Source: Lelliottia wanjuensis (GTDB taxonomy: Bacteria; Pseudomonadota; Gammaproteobacteria; Enterobacterales; Enterobacteriaceae). Taken from it: a stretch of 64,000 bases of DNA. Positions within the stretch are counted from its first letter, which is position 1; each line of letters starts with the position of its first letter. Below, one piece after another: positions 26,391 to 38,036 of this stretch. The position numbers and the translations under genes were made by a program. The notes beneath the pieces are model-generated. The model had not been told where the DNA came from. It saw nothing but the letters and a program-made list of their open reading frames with translations, and did no database searches. The stretch lies in NCBI RefSeq assembly GCF_030238365.1, contig NZ_JASSOT010000058.1, positions 21,863 through 85,862 on the forward strand. The letters run 5' to 3'.

Positions 26391-27911
26391 ATGAATCAGA
26401 CAGAATTGCTCCACCTGAATTTCCCCCATCTGCGGGAACTGAAACCCTTTGATACGGCCCACAGCGCCACGCCGTGGTTGGCCGACGTCGACGCCAAACA
26501 TCACCGCAAGCTGTGTGAAAGCCTGGAAGAGGCCGTGAAGCGCAGCGGCCTGCAGGACGGGATGACCATTTCGTTTCATCATGCTTTTCGCGAAGGTGAC
26601 CGGGTGATAAATAACGTTGTCGCGCTGCTGGCTAAAATGGGCTTTAAAAATCTGACCCTGGCGTCCAGCTCGCTGATGACCTGCAACGATGCGCTGATCG
26701 AACATATCCAGAGCGGCGTGATCACCCGGATCTACACCTCCGGGATGCGCGGCAAACTTGCGGATGCTATCTCTCACGGGCTGATGGACGAGCCAGTGCA
26801 GATCCACTCCCACGGCGGACGCGTCAAACTTCTGCAGGATGGCGAGCTCAACATCGACGTCGCGTTCCTCGGCGTGCCGTGCAGCGATGAGTTTGGCAAC
26901 GCCAACGGCACTCAGGGGAAATCCTGCTGCGGCTCGCTGGGCTATGCGATGGTCGATGCCCATTTTGCCCGTAAAGTGGTGCTGCTCACGGAAGAGCTGG
27001 TGCCGTTCCCGAACATGCCCGCCAGCCTGGTGCAGGATCGCGTGGACTATGTCGTGCAGGTCGAGAGCGTGGGCGATCCGGCGAAGATCAGCGTCGGCGC
27101 GGCGCGTGTCACCAGTAATCCGCGCGAGCTGATGATTGCCCGCTATGCGGCAGATGTGATTGAACACTCCGGCTATTTCAAAAACGGTTTCTCGATGCAA
27201 ACCGGCTCCGGCGCGGCGGCCACCGCCTGTACGCGCTTTATGGGCGAAAAAATGGAGCGCAGCGGCGTGAAAGCGCGCTTCGCGCTGGGCGGGATCACCG
27301 GCAGCCTGGTTGACCTGCACGAGAAAGGGCTGATTGAAAAACTGCTCGATACTCAATGCTTTGACGGACAGGCAGCGGCCTCGCTGGCGCGCAATCCGAA
27401 TCACGTGGAGATCTCCACCAACGTCTACGCCAATCCCGGCAGCAAAGCGGCGAGCTGCGATCAGCTCGACGTGGTGATCCTCAGCGCGCTGGAAATTGAC
27501 GTCGATTTCAACGTTAACGTCATTACCGGCTCCGACGGGGTGATGCGCGGGGCATCGGGCGGGCACTGCGATGTGGCGGCCGCCGCGAACCTGACGATTG
27601 TCGTCGCACCGCTGCTGCGCAGCCGTATCCCGACGGTGGTGAAACGTGTGACCACGCGCTTAACCCCAGGAGAAAGTATCGACGTGCTGGTGACCGATCA
27701 CGGTATCGCCGTCAACCCTGCGCGCCCGGAGATCCGCGAGCGGCTGGAAGCGGCGGGGCTAAAGGTTGTTGATATCGAGGCCCTATACGCGCGCGCAATT
27801 TCGCTCACCGGGGAGCCAAAACCTATTGAATTTACCGACAAAATCGTCGGCGTGATCCGCTACCGTGACGGCAGCGTGATCGACACCGTCCGACAGGTTA
27901 AGGAGTCATAA
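26391..27911 (+). CDS. citF: Citrate lyase alpha subunit (citrate:ACP transferase)
   Basis: A 506-aa CoA-transferase-like subunit that exchanges the acetyl group on CitD for citrate. Characteristic stretches are DGMTISFHHAFREGD near the start, SHGGRVKLLQDGEL, and the C-terminal GSDGVMRGASGGHCD. The ATG at 26391 gives the usual length; an in-frame start at 26313 lies inside citE and is ignored. It completes the CitDEF lyase complex and is followed 2 bases later by citX. Confidence 0.95.
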   Translation: MNQTELLHLNFPHLRELKPFDTAHSATPWLADVDAKHHRKLCESLEEAVKRSGLQDGMTISFHHAFREGDRVINNVVALLAKMGFKNLTLASSSLMTCNDALIEHIQSGVITRIYTSGMRGKLADAISHGLMDEPVQIHSHGGRVKLLQDGELNIDVAFLGVPCSDEFGNANGTQGKSCCGSLGYAMVDAHFARKVVLLTEELVPFPNMPASLVQDRVDYVVQVESVGDPAKISVGAARVTSNPRELMIARYAADVIEHSGYFKNGFSMQTGSGAAATACTRFMGEKMERSGVKARFALGGITGSLVDLHEKGLIEKLLDTQCFDGQAAASLARNPNHVEISTNVYANPGSKAASCDQLDVVILSALEIDVDFNVNVITGSDGVMRGASGGHCDVAAAANLTIVVAPLLRSRIPTVVKRVTTRLTPGESIDVLVTDHGIAVNPARPEIRERLEAAGLKVVDIEALYARAISLTGEPKPIEFTDKIVGVIRYRDGSVIDTVRQVKES

Positions 27912-27913
27912 TC

Positions 27914-28453
27914 ATGACCATTGCGACACCCGTGCAAACGGGTGTCAGCCTTACGCAGATGCTGGCGGCGAAAGAGAGCCGTGCGACGCGTCAGGCTGAC
28001 TGGCTTACGCACTATCAACAACCGGTGATTTCCCTGACCCTGGTGACGCCCGGTGCAATCAAAGACAGCCTGCGCTATCGCAATACCATGGGCGTGGCGT
28101 TGCAGATGTGCGATCAGCTGCTGTGGGAACACCGCTGGCAGGTGCTGGATCGTCAGGTTTTGTGGCTGCCGACGGGGCCGGAAGCCATGTGGTGCGTGGC
28201 CCATCAGGCACCGGAAATCAAAGCCCACTGCGCCGAGCTTGAACAGACGCACCCGCTGGGGCGGCTGTGGGATATGGACGTGATTTGCCCGAGCGCCGGG
28301 CACGTCGGGCGGCGTTCGCTGGGGGAGAACATGCGCCGCTGCCTGATCTGCGACGAACCCGCTCACGCCTGTTCCCGCTCGCGTCAGCATCCGGTCGAGC
28401 AGGTTGTCGCCCGCGTGGAGAAGATTGCCGATGACTGGTTCGCTCGCGACTAA
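27914..28453 (+). CDS. citX: Apo-citrate lyase phosphoribosyl-dephospho-CoA transferase
   Basis: A 179-aa transferase that places the prosthetic group on Ser14 of CitD. Typical segments are LAAKESRATRQADWL near the N-terminus, NTMGVALQMCDQLLW, and the C-terminal GENMRRCLICDEPAHAC. Here CitX and CitG are separate genes, as in E. coli, whereas Haemophilus and some others have a fused form. It overlaps citG by 23 bases. Confidence 0.93.
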   Translation: MTIATPVQTGVSLTQMLAAKESRATRQADWLTHYQQPVISLTLVTPGAIKDSLRYRNTMGVALQMCDQLLWEHRWQVLDRQVLWLPTGPEAMWCVAHQAPEIKAHCAELEQTHPLGRLWDMDVICPSAGHVGRRSLGENMRRCLICDEPAHACSRSRQHPVEQVVARVEKIADDWFARD

Positions 28454-29270
28454 ACCGCGCGTCTTAAATGTGCCACTGCTCGCCGAAGAGGCTCTGTGGC
28501 TGGAGCTGGAGCTCACACCGAAGCCGGGGCTGGTGGACAAGCTCAATAGTGGTTCGCATCGCGATATGGATCACGGGCTGTTTGTCCGCAGCATCACGGC
28601 CATCGCGCCGTGGTTTTTGCGCTTTGCGGAGCTGGGCGCGGAACATGCCGCGAAACCGGCCTCAGAACAACTGCGCCTGATTCGTCCGATGGGGATGGCC
28701 TGCGAGCAGGCGATGTACGCCGCAACGGGAGGGATCAATACACATAAAGGCGGGATTTTTGCGCTGGGGTTGCTCTGTTATGCCGCCGGGCGGGTGCCGA
28801 ATGTGAATGCACATACACTCTGTTGTGAGGTGAGTAACATGTGCCGCGGGCTGGTGGATCGCGAGCTGGTGGGTCGTTTGGGCAGGGCAACCGCCGGTGA
28901 GCGTCAATATCAGGATTATGGTTTAACGGGGGCGCGCGGCGAAGCGGAGAGCGGGTTTGCGACGGTAAGAAAGGTGCTGGCGCAGTGGAATCGTCAGTCG
29001 CTGCATGATTTGCTGTTGCGCTTAATGGTGGTGAATCAGGACAGTAATCTGGTGTCGCGCGGCGGCATGGAAGGGCTGCGCTATGTGCAGCGATACGCTC
29101 AGCATCTCGTGGCTCATGGCTGGGATCGGGCGGCGCTGGCGGAGATGGATAATGCGCTGATTGCGCGAAACTTAAGCCCGGGAGGCAGTGCAGATTTGCT
29201 GTCGGTGGGGATTGTGCTGGCGGAATGTTGCCCGGCGGCGCTACGCTTGCCGGGCCTACAAAAGCCTTAG
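28431..29270 (+). CDS. citG: Triphosphoribosyl-dephospho-CoA synthase
   Basis: A 279-aa enzyme making the citrate lyase prosthetic group precursor from dephospho-CoA and ATP. Recognisable motifs: ELTPKPGLVDKLNSGSHRDMDH, GGINTHKGGIFALGLL and the C-terminal NLSPGGSADLL. The ATG at 28431 lies inside citX and gives the normal start. The last about 15 codons (AECCPAALRLPGLQKP) are coded by a REP element that begins at 29230, so the natural end has been replaced or shortened by repeat DNA. The core motifs are before that point, so activity is probably kept. Confidence 0.92.
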   Translation: MTGSLATKPRVLNVPLLAEEALWLELELTPKPGLVDKLNSGSHRDMDHGLFVRSITAIAPWFLRFAELGAEHAAKPASEQLRLIRPMGMACEQAMYAATGGINTHKGGIFALGLLCYAAGRVPNVNAHTLCCEVSNMCRGLVDRELVGRLGRATAGERQYQDYGLTGARGEAESGFATVRKVLAQWNRQSLHDLLLRLMVVNQDSNLVSRGGMEGLRYVQRYAQHLVAHGWDRAALAEMDNALIARNLSPGGSADLLSVGIVLAECCPAALRLPGLQKP

Positions 29271-29300
29271 GCCGGGTAAGGCGAAGCCGCCACCCGGCAC
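29228..29300 (+). repeat. BIME of two inverted REP units
   Basis: One REP at 29230-29255 (gcccggcggcgc...gccgggc) and a second, inverted, at about 29270-29298 (gccgggtaaggcg...cacccggc). The citG stop lies between them and the nupG stop is 15 bases beyond, so the pair separates convergent genes. Confidence 0.85.
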
Positions 29301-29314
29301 AAGAGCATCACATC

Positions 29315-30571
29315 TTAATGTGCGGTTGGCTGTGCGCCATTCGGAACACGGACGTGTTTGTATTTGAACAGGGCGATGAAGGCGAAGAACAGCACCAGCG
29401 AGTAACCGGCGAAGATCAGCCACACTGGCTGCCAGTCGGTGATCCCGTTGGTGGTATACATTTCCACGACTTTACCGCTCACGATGCCGCCGAGAATACA
29501 GCCGAAACCGTTTGTCATCATCAGGAACATACCCTGAGCACTGGCGCGAATTTCAGGCTTAACTTCTTTTTCGACAAACACCGAACCGGAGATGTTGAAG
29601 AAGTCGAAGGCGCAGCCGTAAACAATCATCGACAGAACCAGCAGCACGGTGCCGAACGGCGTTGGGTCGCCGTAGGCGAACAGACCGAAGCGCAGCATCC
29701 ACGCGAAGATACTGATCAGCATCACGTTCTTGATGCCGTAGCGGCTCAGGAAGAACGGGATGGTCAGGATGAACAGGGTTTCAGAGATCTGCGAAATCGA
29801 CATCATCACCGACGCGTGCTCAACGATAAAGCTCCCGGAGAACAGCGGGTTGTTATCGAAGCTATGCAGGAAGGTGTTCCCGAACATGTTGGTGATTTGC
29901 AGCTCAGCGCCCAGCAGCATGGAGAAGATAAAGAAGATCGCCATGCGTTTGTTTTTGAACAGCGCGAATGCATCCAGACCGAGCATGGAGCTCCAGCTCT
30001 GTTTCTGCTGCTGATTAGACACCGGAATGTGCGGCAGGGTCAGCGTGAACAGGGCCAGCAGTACGGACAGGCCAGCACCGATATAGAGCTGCATGTGGCT
30101 CAGCTCAAAGCCTGCGAAGCTCACGCCCCACATCGCCATGATAAAGCCGATGGTGCCCCAGATACGGATTGGCGGGAAGTCCGTCACGATGTCCATTCCC
30201 GCAGATTTAATGCGGTAGTAGGAGATGGTGTTGATTAGTCCAAGCGTTGGCATATAGGCCAGCGAGTTCAGGAGGATCACCATAAACATCGCCCCCGGCG
30301 TGGTCACCCCGGCTGCCATAAACAGCGTTCCTGCCCCCACCAGGTGACAAAGCGCGTAGAGCCATTTTGCGCTAATCCATTTGTCCGCCACGATCCCCAG
30401 AAGCGTTGGCATAAAGACCGCTGCAATACCCAGCGAGCTATATACGGCACCGATAGACGCACCGTCGAACTTGAGCGTCACAAACATGTAGGAGCCGAGC
30501 GTGGTTAGCCAGCTCCCCCACAGACAGAACTGCAGAAACGACAAGATTTTAAGCTGCAGCTTAAGGTTCAT
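29315..30571 (-). CDS. nupG: Nucleoside transporter NupG
   Basis: A 418-aa major-facilitator-type proton:nucleoside symporter of the inner membrane with 12 membrane segments; it takes up purine and pyrimidine nucleosides. It starts MNLKLQLKILSFLQFCLWGSW, a near-identical opening to E. coli NupG, and has the same length. The ATG at 30571 is chosen on that basis; the longer frame runs into the promoter region. A DeoR operator and a CRP-like site lie upstream, fitting the known DeoR/CytR/CRP control of E. coli nupG. Confidence 0.96.
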   Translation of the reverse strand: MNLKLQLKILSFLQFCLWGSWLTTLGSYMFVTLKFDGASIGAVYSSLGIAAVFMPTLLGIVADKWISAKWLYALCHLVGAGTLFMAAGVTTPGAMFMVILLNSLAYMPTLGLINTISYYRIKSAGMDIVTDFPPIRIWGTIGFIMAMWGVSFAGFELSHMQLYIGAGLSVLLALFTLTLPHIPVSNQQQKQSWSSMLGLDAFALFKNKRMAIFFIFSMLLGAELQITNMFGNTFLHSFDNNPLFSGSFIVEHASVMMSISQISETLFILTIPFFLSRYGIKNVMLISIFAWMLRFGLFAYGDPTPFGTVLLVLSMIVYGCAFDFFNISGSVFVEKEVKPEIRASAQGMFLMMTNGFGCILGGIVSGKVVEMYTTNGITDWQPVWLIFAGYSLVLFFAFIALFKYKHVRVPNGAQPTAH

Positions 30572-30633
30572 GTTACTTTCCTCACAATTGAGCGGGAGAT
30601 ATGTTGTTATGGGAACATTCAGGGTTGTTATTT

Positions 30634-30649
30634 GATGCAATTCTATCAG
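30634..30649 (-). promoter_or_regulatory. DeoR operator of nupG
   Basis: tgatgcaattctatca matches the DeoR palindrome TGTTAGAATTCTAACA at 12 of 16 positions, 63-78 bases upstream of the nupG start. DeoR control of nupG is established in E. coli. Confidence 0.6.
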
Positions 30650-30715
30650 CAGGCGAGGTTATGTTTTGTTACCTCCCGCAAAAAAATGCAATCCTCATTA
30701 ATTTGCAGTTTAGAT

Positions 30716-30731
30716 TGTGATGCAAATAACA
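30716..30731 (-). promoter_or_regulatory. Candidate CRP site upstream of nupG
   Basis: tgtga-tgcaaa-taaca resembles the CRP consensus (tgtga-N6-tcaca) with one arm mismatch pair. It lies about 150 bases upstream of the nupG start, in keeping with CRP/CytR control of this gene in E. coli. Confidence 0.45.
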
Positions 30732-30755
30732 TTTTCGTATGGATGGGGTTGGGCT

Positions 30756-30883
30756 GGTGCGGTCTGTTGCCCTCACCCCGGCCCTCTCCCGCAGGGAGAG
30801 GGAGAAAAACCGTCCTCAGCGGGGGAGGGAGAACACCAGACCGTCCCCTCTCCCTTTGGGAGAGGGTTAGGGTGAGGGGAAAA
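30756..30883. repeat. Inverted pair of ccctctccc palindromic repeats
   Basis: Left unit with gttgccctcaccccggccctctcccgcagggagaggg and right unit in reverse orientation (ccctctccctttgggagagggttagggtgagggg), with about 30 bases between, ending 3 bases before the mltC stop codon. Same family as the tandem array at 35392. No gene lies in 30572-30885. Confidence 0.8.
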
Positions 30884-30885
30884 AA

Positions 30886-33436
<2,551 letters not shown>

Positions 33437-33580
33437 GAGTATCGATTCGCATAATCAGGGACGCAGATTGCAGCACAGCGCCTTGCGACTGTAAACCGGA
33501 TCTTTCCCATGCTTGCATACAGGGCTTAACTTTGGATAATGCCCGTTTCCCGAACAATCTCACAAGCAGACTACTCTTTT

Positions 33581-34300
33581 ATGAAAAACGACGTCATTTC
33601 ACCGGAATTTGATGAAAACGGTCGCCCGCTGCGCCGTATTCGCAGCTTTGTCCGCCGTCAGGGGCGCCTGACAAAAGGGCAGCAACATGCGCTGGATAAC
33701 TACTGGCCGGTGATGGGCGTTGAGTTCAGCGAACAGCCAGTCGACTTCGCCGAACTGTTTGGTCGCGATGCGCCGATCACCCTGGAGATCGGTTTCGGTA
33801 TGGGTTCTTCGCTGGTGACGATGGCGAAAGCGCGTCCGGAGCAGAATTTCCTCGGCATCGAAGTGCACTCACCGGGCGTGGGCGCATGCCTTGCCACCGC
33901 GCACGAAGAGGGCGTCGAGAACCTGCGCGTCATGTGCCACGATGCGGTCGAAGTGCTGCACAAAATGATTCCTGACAATTCTTTGAACATGGTTCAGCTC
34001 TTTTTCCCTGACCCGTGGCACAAAGCACGTCATAATAAACGCCGTATCGTTCAGGCAGAATTTGCTGAGCTTGTGAAAAGTAAGCTAAAACTGGGCGGTG
34101 TCTTCCATATGGCCACCGACTGGGAACCTTACGCGGAACACATGCTGGAAGTGATGTCGTCACTCGACGGGTATAAAAACCAGTCACAGAGCAACGACTA
34201 CGTACCGCGACCGGATTCACGTCCGGTAACGAAATTTGAACAGCGTGGCCATCGTCTTGGTCACGGTGTATGGGACTTAATGTTCGAGAGGGTTAAATAA
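33581..34300 (+). CDS. trmB: tRNA (guanine-N7)-methyltransferase
   Basis: A 239-aa SAM-dependent enzyme modifying G46 of tRNA. The SAM motif [10 protein letters not shown] and the catalytic/substrate motif [15 protein letters not shown] are plain. The start at 33581 matches the E. coli [12 protein letters not shown] opening; an in-frame start at 33539 lies in the promoter gap. The stop overlaps the yggL start by one base (TAATG), so the two are coupled. Confidence 0.96.
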   Translation: MKNDVISPEFDENGRPLRRIRSFVRRQGRLTKGQQHALDNYWPVMGVEFSEQPVDFAELFGRDAPITLEIGFGMGSSLVTMAKARPEQNFLGIEVHSPGVGACLATAHEEGVENLRVMCHDAVEVLHKMIPDNSLNMVQLFFPDPWHKARHNKRRIVQAEFAELVKSKLKLGGVFHMATDWEPYAEHMLEVMSSLDGYKNQSQSNDYVPRPDSRPVTKFEQRGHRLGHGVWDLMFERVK

Positions 34301-34623
34301 TGGCAAACCGTAGCCGTCGTCTGCGTAAAAAGATGCACATCGAGGAATTCCAGGAAGTCGGTTTTTCCGTCGCATGGCGTTTCCCGGAAGGGACGAGCGT
34401 AGAAACCATTGATAAGGAAGTTGACGCCTTTATCGATGAAGTGATCGAGCCGAACAAACTGGCGTTTGATGGCAGCGGCTATCTCTCCTGGGAAGGCCTG
34501 ATCTGCAAGCAAGAGATCGGTAAGTGTACCGAAGAACAGCAGACACTCGTGCGCAAATGGCTGGAAGACCGCAAATTCGAAGAGGTCCGCGTTAGCGAAC
34601 TTTTCGACATTTGGTGGGACTAA
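34300..34623 (+). CDS. yggL: YggL, 50S ribosome-associated DUF469 protein
   Basis: A 107-aa acidic protein of the DUF469/YggL family ([21 protein letters not shown] opening pattern, closing VSELFDIWWD). E. coli YggL has been found associated with the large ribosomal subunit, but its job is unclear. It is co-translated with trmB and followed by a strong terminator, so the pair is a complete transcription unit. Confidence 0.93.
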   Translation: MANRSRRLRKKMHIEEFQEVGFSVAWRFPEGTSVETIDKEVDAFIDEVIEPNKLAFDGSGYLSWEGLICKQEIGKCTEEQQTLVRKWLEDRKFEEVRVSELFDIWWD

Positions 34624-34631
34624 CTAGCAAA

Positions 34632-34661
34632 GGGCCGGCAAATGCCGGCCCGTTTTGTCTT
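34632..34661 (+). terminator. Terminator after trmB-yggL
   Basis: Hairpin gggccggca-aa-tgccggccc followed by gttttgtctt, 8 bases past the yggL stop. Confidence 0.85.
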
Positions 34662-34672
34662 GAGGGATAAAT

Positions 34673-35392
34673 ATGATGCGCAAAACGCTGCTGGCTGTGG
34701 CATTGATGACCACCGCGTTAACTGCCCATGCGGAATACAAATGTGAAGTCACACCGCGCGACGATGTGATTCTCAGCCCGCAAACCGTTCAGGTAAAAGG
34801 TGAGAACGGTAATCTGGTGATCACGCCAGATGGCAACGTGATGTACAACGGCAAACAATATACCCTGAGCGCGGCCCAACGCGAGCAGGCGAAAGATTAT
34901 CAGGCGGATCTCCGCTCGGCGCTGCCGTGGATCGACGAAGGCGCTTTGACGCGCGTCGAGAAAGGCCGCGTGGCGCTGGATAAGATCATCGCTAAAGAGG
35001 TGGGTGAGAGCAGCAATATGCGCACCCGCCTGACCAAGCTGGACGCCCAGCTGAAAGAGCAGATGAACCGCATCATCGAGCACCGTACGGATGGCCTGAC
35101 GTTCCACTACAAGGCTATCGATCAGGTCCGCGCCGACGGCCAGAACCTGGTGAATCAGGCGATGGGCGGCATCCTGCAGGACAGCATCAATGAGATGGGT
35201 GCGAAAGCCGTGCTGAAAGGCGGCGGTAATCCACTGCAGGGTGTGTTAGGCAGCCTGGGCGGATTGCAGACTTCGATTCAGAACGAATGGAAGAATCAGG
35301 AAGCGGATTTCCAGAAGTTTGGCAAAGATGTGTGCCAGCGCGTCGTGACGCTGGAAGATAGCCGGAAGGCGCTGGTGGGGACGCTTAAGTAA
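34673..35392 (+). CDS. yggN: Periplasmic DUF2884 protein YggN
   Basis: A 239-aa exported protein of the DUF2884/YggN family. A signal peptide with core LLAVALMTTALTAHA is cut near residue 20. The mature part is conserved with E. coli (DGNVMYNGKQY, MGGILQDSINEMGAKAVL). Function is unknown. The stop codon overlaps the first unit of the 55-base tandem repeat array, and ansB, its E. coli neighbour, is absent. Confidence 0.93.
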   Translation: MMRKTLLAVALMTTALTAHAEYKCEVTPRDDVILSPQTVQVKGENGNLVITPDGNVMYNGKQYTLSAAQREQAKDYQADLRSALPWIDEGALTRVEKGRVALDKIIAKEVGESSNMRTRLTKLDAQLKEQMNRIIEHRTDGLTFHYKAIDQVRADGQNLVNQAMGGILQDSINEMGAKAVLKGGGNPLQGVLGSLGGLQTSIQNEWKNQEADFQKFGKDVCQRVVTLEDSRKALVGTLK

Positions 35393-35609
35393 GGTGCGGC
35401 TTGTTGCCCTCACCCTAACCCTCTCCCACGGGAGAGGGGATCTGTCAGGTGCGGTTTGTTGCCCTCACCCTAACCCTCTTCCACGGGAGAGGGGATCTGT
35501 CAGGTGCGGTTTGTTGCCCTCACCCTAACCCTCTCCCACGGGAGAGGGAATCTGTCAGGTGCGGTTTTAGCTCCCTCTCCCTTTGGGAGAGGGCTGGGGT
35601 GAGGGGACC
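35392..35609 (+). repeat. Three 55-base tandem repeats with an inverted end
   Basis: Units start at 35392, 35447 and 35502, each aggtgcggtttgttgccc then tcaccctaaccctctccc, acgggagagggga and tctgtc, nearly identical (one or two changes each). A fourth partial unit begins at 35557 and runs into an inverted arm, ccctctccctttgggagagg then gctggggtgagggg (35572-35607). Each unit contains the hairpin ccctctcccacgggagaggg. Confidence 0.92.
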
Positions 35610-35932
35610 AGACGGCTCAAACCGTCCAAAATGGCACCCAACACCCCTTCCTCATTCGTCCTGAATTCATTATTCCAGAAACGAATCACTCGCCAGCCGC
35701 TGGCGTTCAAAAACGCAGTCCTGCGTAAATCATATTCGTGATTATCGTCATGCTGGCCGCCATCAAGCTCGACAATCAACCTTGCCTCAAAGCAGGCAAA
35801 ATCCACAATGTATGACCCTATGGGCATCTGGCGGCGAAACTTGAACCCGTAAAAACGACGCCCCCGGAGTAAATACCAGAGGTGAAGTTCTTCGGGAGTC
35901 ATACCTTTGCGGAGTTGTTTAGATTTTTCCAT
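35567..35932 (-). CDS. DUF559 (Vsr-like) nuclease-fold protein
   Basis: A 121-aa protein of the DUF559 family, related to very-short-patch-repair endonucleases. The PD-(D/E)XK-like core is visible in FKFRRQMPIGSYIVDFACFE and LIVELDGGQHDD, with RVIRFWNNEF at the end of the fold. Its cellular function is not established; members are often single mobile genes. The last 14 residues (PSPQPSPKGRGS) come from the palindromic repeat array, so the gene end has been captured by repeat DNA. It occupies the place of ansB and yggM of E. coli. ATG chosen over an upstream GTG. Confidence 0.82.
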   Translation of the reverse strand: MEKSKQLRKGMTPEELHLWYLLRGRRFYGFKFRRQMPIGSYIVDFACFEARLIVELDGGQHDDNHEYDLRRTAFLNASGWRVIRFWNNEFRTNEEGVLGAILDGLSRLVPSPQPSPKGRGS

Positions 35933-35995
35933 CCCCACACTCTGCCAGCCTTTCCCTCGGCCAGCAGAACGGGATGCAAAATCCTGAAGCTGTCT

Positions 35996-37138
35996 TCAGG
36001 ACTCTTCGGCGAGGAACAGCTCAAGCAGAGAGTTTAGGAACAACTTTCCGTGTTCGGTGATCTGCCAGAATGCGTCGCACTCTGTCAGATACCCTTTCGC
36101 CAGCGCTTCATCAATCTGCGGGCGAATCACCGATTCCGGCAAGCCGGTGTAGAGCGCAAACTCCGCGCGCGGCGCGGCTTCCAGCAGACGGAAGCGGTTC
36201 ATGAAAAACTCGAAAGGTTTATCTTCCACTTCCACATCGTGCTGACGTTCCAGATAACGCCCTTCCATGTACCCACGCGGATGACGGGTTTTGGCGGTAC
36301 GCAGAATGCGCCCGTCGGGGAAGGTCACTTTGCCGTGGGCGCCGCAGCCAATCCCTAAATAATCACCAAAACGCCAGTAGTTCAGGTTGTGCTGACACTG
36401 ATAGCCCGGCTTCGCGTAGGCGGAGGTTTCGTACTGCTGATAACCCGCCGCTGTCAGCAGTTGATGACCTTGTTCGAAAATATCCCACAGGGCGTCGTCA
36501 TCGGGCAGGACCGGCGGACGCGAACCAAACAGCGTGTTCGGCTCAATCGTCAGCTGATACCAGGAGAGATGCGGCGGGTTCAGCTCGATGGCCTGGCGCA
36601 GATCGTCCAGCGCCTCTTCCAGAGACTGGTCGGGCAGCCCGTGCATCAAATCGAGGTTAAAGCTGCGCAGCCCCAGACCGGTCGCCAGATGCGCCGCGCG
36701 CTTCGCCTCTTCCGGGCCGTGGATACGCCCCAGACGCTTGAGTTTAGGTTCGCTAAAACTCTGGACGCCAATCGAAATACGGTTCACCCCGGCGCGCTGA
36801 TACTCGACAAAACGGTCGGCCTCAACGGTGCCAGGGTTGGCTTCCATCGTAATTTCCGCATCGGCTGCCAGATTCAGGCGCGCTCGCACGCCGTCCAGCA
36901 GCGTTTGCATCGCCGGGCCAGAGAGCAGGCTCGGCGTACCGCCACCAATAAAAATGGTCTTAACTTCACGTCCCTGTGCGTAAGGTACGTCGGCATCCAG
37001 ATCGGTTAACAGATGCTGAACGTAGTCGTCATGCGGCACTTCGCCTTTCAGCGCGTGCGAATTGAAATCGCAGTACGGGCATTTCTGCACGCACCACGGG
37101 ATGTGAATATAAAGACTCAGAGGTGGCAAATTAGCCAT
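35996..37138 (-). CDS. hemW: Heme chaperone HemW
   Basis: A 380-aa radical-SAM-like protein that binds heme and delivers it to membrane proteins; formerly taken for coproporphyrinogen dehydrogenase. The cluster motif CVQKCPYC (CxxxCxxC) near residue 16-23 and [11 protein letters not shown] are present. The C-terminal HemN_C domain follows. It overlaps rdgB by 8 bases on the same strand, continuing the conserved yggT-yggU-rdgB-hemW operon. Confidence 0.95.
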   Translation of the reverse strand: MANLPPLSLYIHIPWCVQKCPYCDFNSHALKGEVPHDDYVQHLLTDLDADVPYAQGREVKTIFIGGGTPSLLSGPAMQTLLDGVRARLNLAADAEITMEANPGTVEADRFVEYQRAGVNRISIGVQSFSEPKLKRLGRIHGPEEAKRAAHLATGLGLRSFNLDLMHGLPDQSLEEALDDLRQAIELNPPHLSWYQLTIEPNTLFGSRPPVLPDDDALWDIFEQGHQLLTAAGYQQYETSAYAKPGYQCQHNLNYWRFGDYLGIGCGAHGKVTFPDGRILRTAKTRHPRGYMEGRYLERQHDVEVEDKPFEFFMNRFRLLEAAPRAEFALYTGLPESVIRPQIDEALAKGYLTECDAFWQITEHGKLFLNSLLELFLAEES

Positions 37139-37724
37139 TACGTAATGCTTCCAGTAACAGTTTCAACGCGCGCCCACGATGGGAAATCGCGCTTTTTTCT
37201 TCGCGGGTCAGTTCCGCGGCGGTTTTGCCCTCAGAAGGGACAAAGAAAATCGGATCGTAGCCAAAGCCGCCGTTACCCGCCGATTCGCGAGCAATCACGC
37301 CCGGCCAGCTGCCGTGGCAGACGATCGGCGTCGGGTCTTCTGCATGACGCATATAGACCAGCACGCAGTGGAACTGCGCCTGACGCTGTGCGTCCGGCAC
37401 GTCTTTCAGGGTTTCCAGCAGCTTTTCCAGGTTCTGCTGATCGGTTGCATCCACGCCGGAGTAGCGCGCAGAGTAAATACCGGGTGCGCCGCCCAGGGCA
37501 TCTACCGCCAGGCCTGAATCATCCGCAATCGCCGGAAGACCGGTCACCTGTGCCGCATGACGCGCTTTCAGGATCGCATTTTCGATAAACGTCAGGCCGG
37601 TCTCTTCCGCCGAATCCACGCCCAGCTCGGTCTGCGCGACCACATCCAGACCAAAATCATTTAATAGCGAGGCCAGCTCGCGCACTTTACCGGCGTTACC
37701 GGTGGCGAGAACAACTTTCTGCAT
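37131..37724 (-). CDS. rdgB: dITP/XTP pyrophosphatase
   Basis: A 197-aa HAM1-family enzyme that hydrolyses dITP, XTP and ITP to keep them out of DNA. The opening [20 protein letters not shown] is the substrate-binding signature, with [22 protein letters not shown] and GFGYDPIF as further family blocks. Length equals the E. coli protein. It lies 3 bases after yggU and overlaps hemW. Confidence 0.97.
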   Translation of the reverse strand: MQKVVLATGNAGKVRELASLLNDFGLDVVAQTELGVDSAEETGLTFIENAILKARHAAQVTGLPAIADDSGLAVDALGGAPGIYSARYSGVDATDQQNLEKLLETLKDVPDAQRQAQFHCVLVYMRHAEDPTPIVCHGSWPGVIARESAGNGGFGYDPIFFVPSEGKTAAELTREEKSAISHRGRALKLLLEALRNG

Positions 37725-37727
37725 AAT

Positions 37728-38036
37728 TTAATCCTGTTGTGACAGTGCCGCGACTTCCGCCGGGATGTTTTGCGGGTTGAGGATTTTTACCTGTTTATGA
37801 CGTCCCAGTTCACCCTTTTCAATGATGACCTGGCTTTTGGCGACGCGAAACTGTTTTGCCAGATATTTGGTCAAATGCGCGTTCGCCTGGCCGTCCACGG
37901 GAGGAGCGGTAATGGCGACTTTTAATTCGTCGCCATGTAATCCGACAATGCTGTCGCGGCTGGCTTTCGGCTGTATATACAGCCGTAAAACCAGCCCGTC
38001 GACGCAGGGGCTGACGGCACTCATAGCGCCATCCAC
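37728..38036 (-). CDS. yggU: DUF167 protein YggU
   Basis: A small alpha/beta protein of the DUF167 family (up to 102 aa). Conserved stretches are [21 protein letters not shown] and [18 protein letters not shown]. The function is not known. The start at 38036 overlaps yggT by 16 bases; a second ATG at 38024 overlaps by 4. Either gives coupling with yggT. Confidence 0.93.
   Translation of the reverse strand: MDGAMSAVSPCVDGLVLRLYIQPKASRDSIVGLHGDELKVAITAPPVDGQANAHLTKYLAKQFRVAKSQVIIEKGELGRHKQVKILNPQNIPAEVAALSQQD

Noticed and set aside
26322..27566. 414-codon minus-strand frame opposite citF
   Set aside because: Shadow of a GC-rich coding gene; no ribosome site and no family likeness.
29225..30238. 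Long 337-codon plus-strand frame opposite nupG
   Set aside because: It is the antisense of nupG, whose identity and codon pattern are certain.
35392..35609. CRISPR array
   Set aside because: Units are contiguous 55-base repeats without unique spacers, and no cas genes are nearby.
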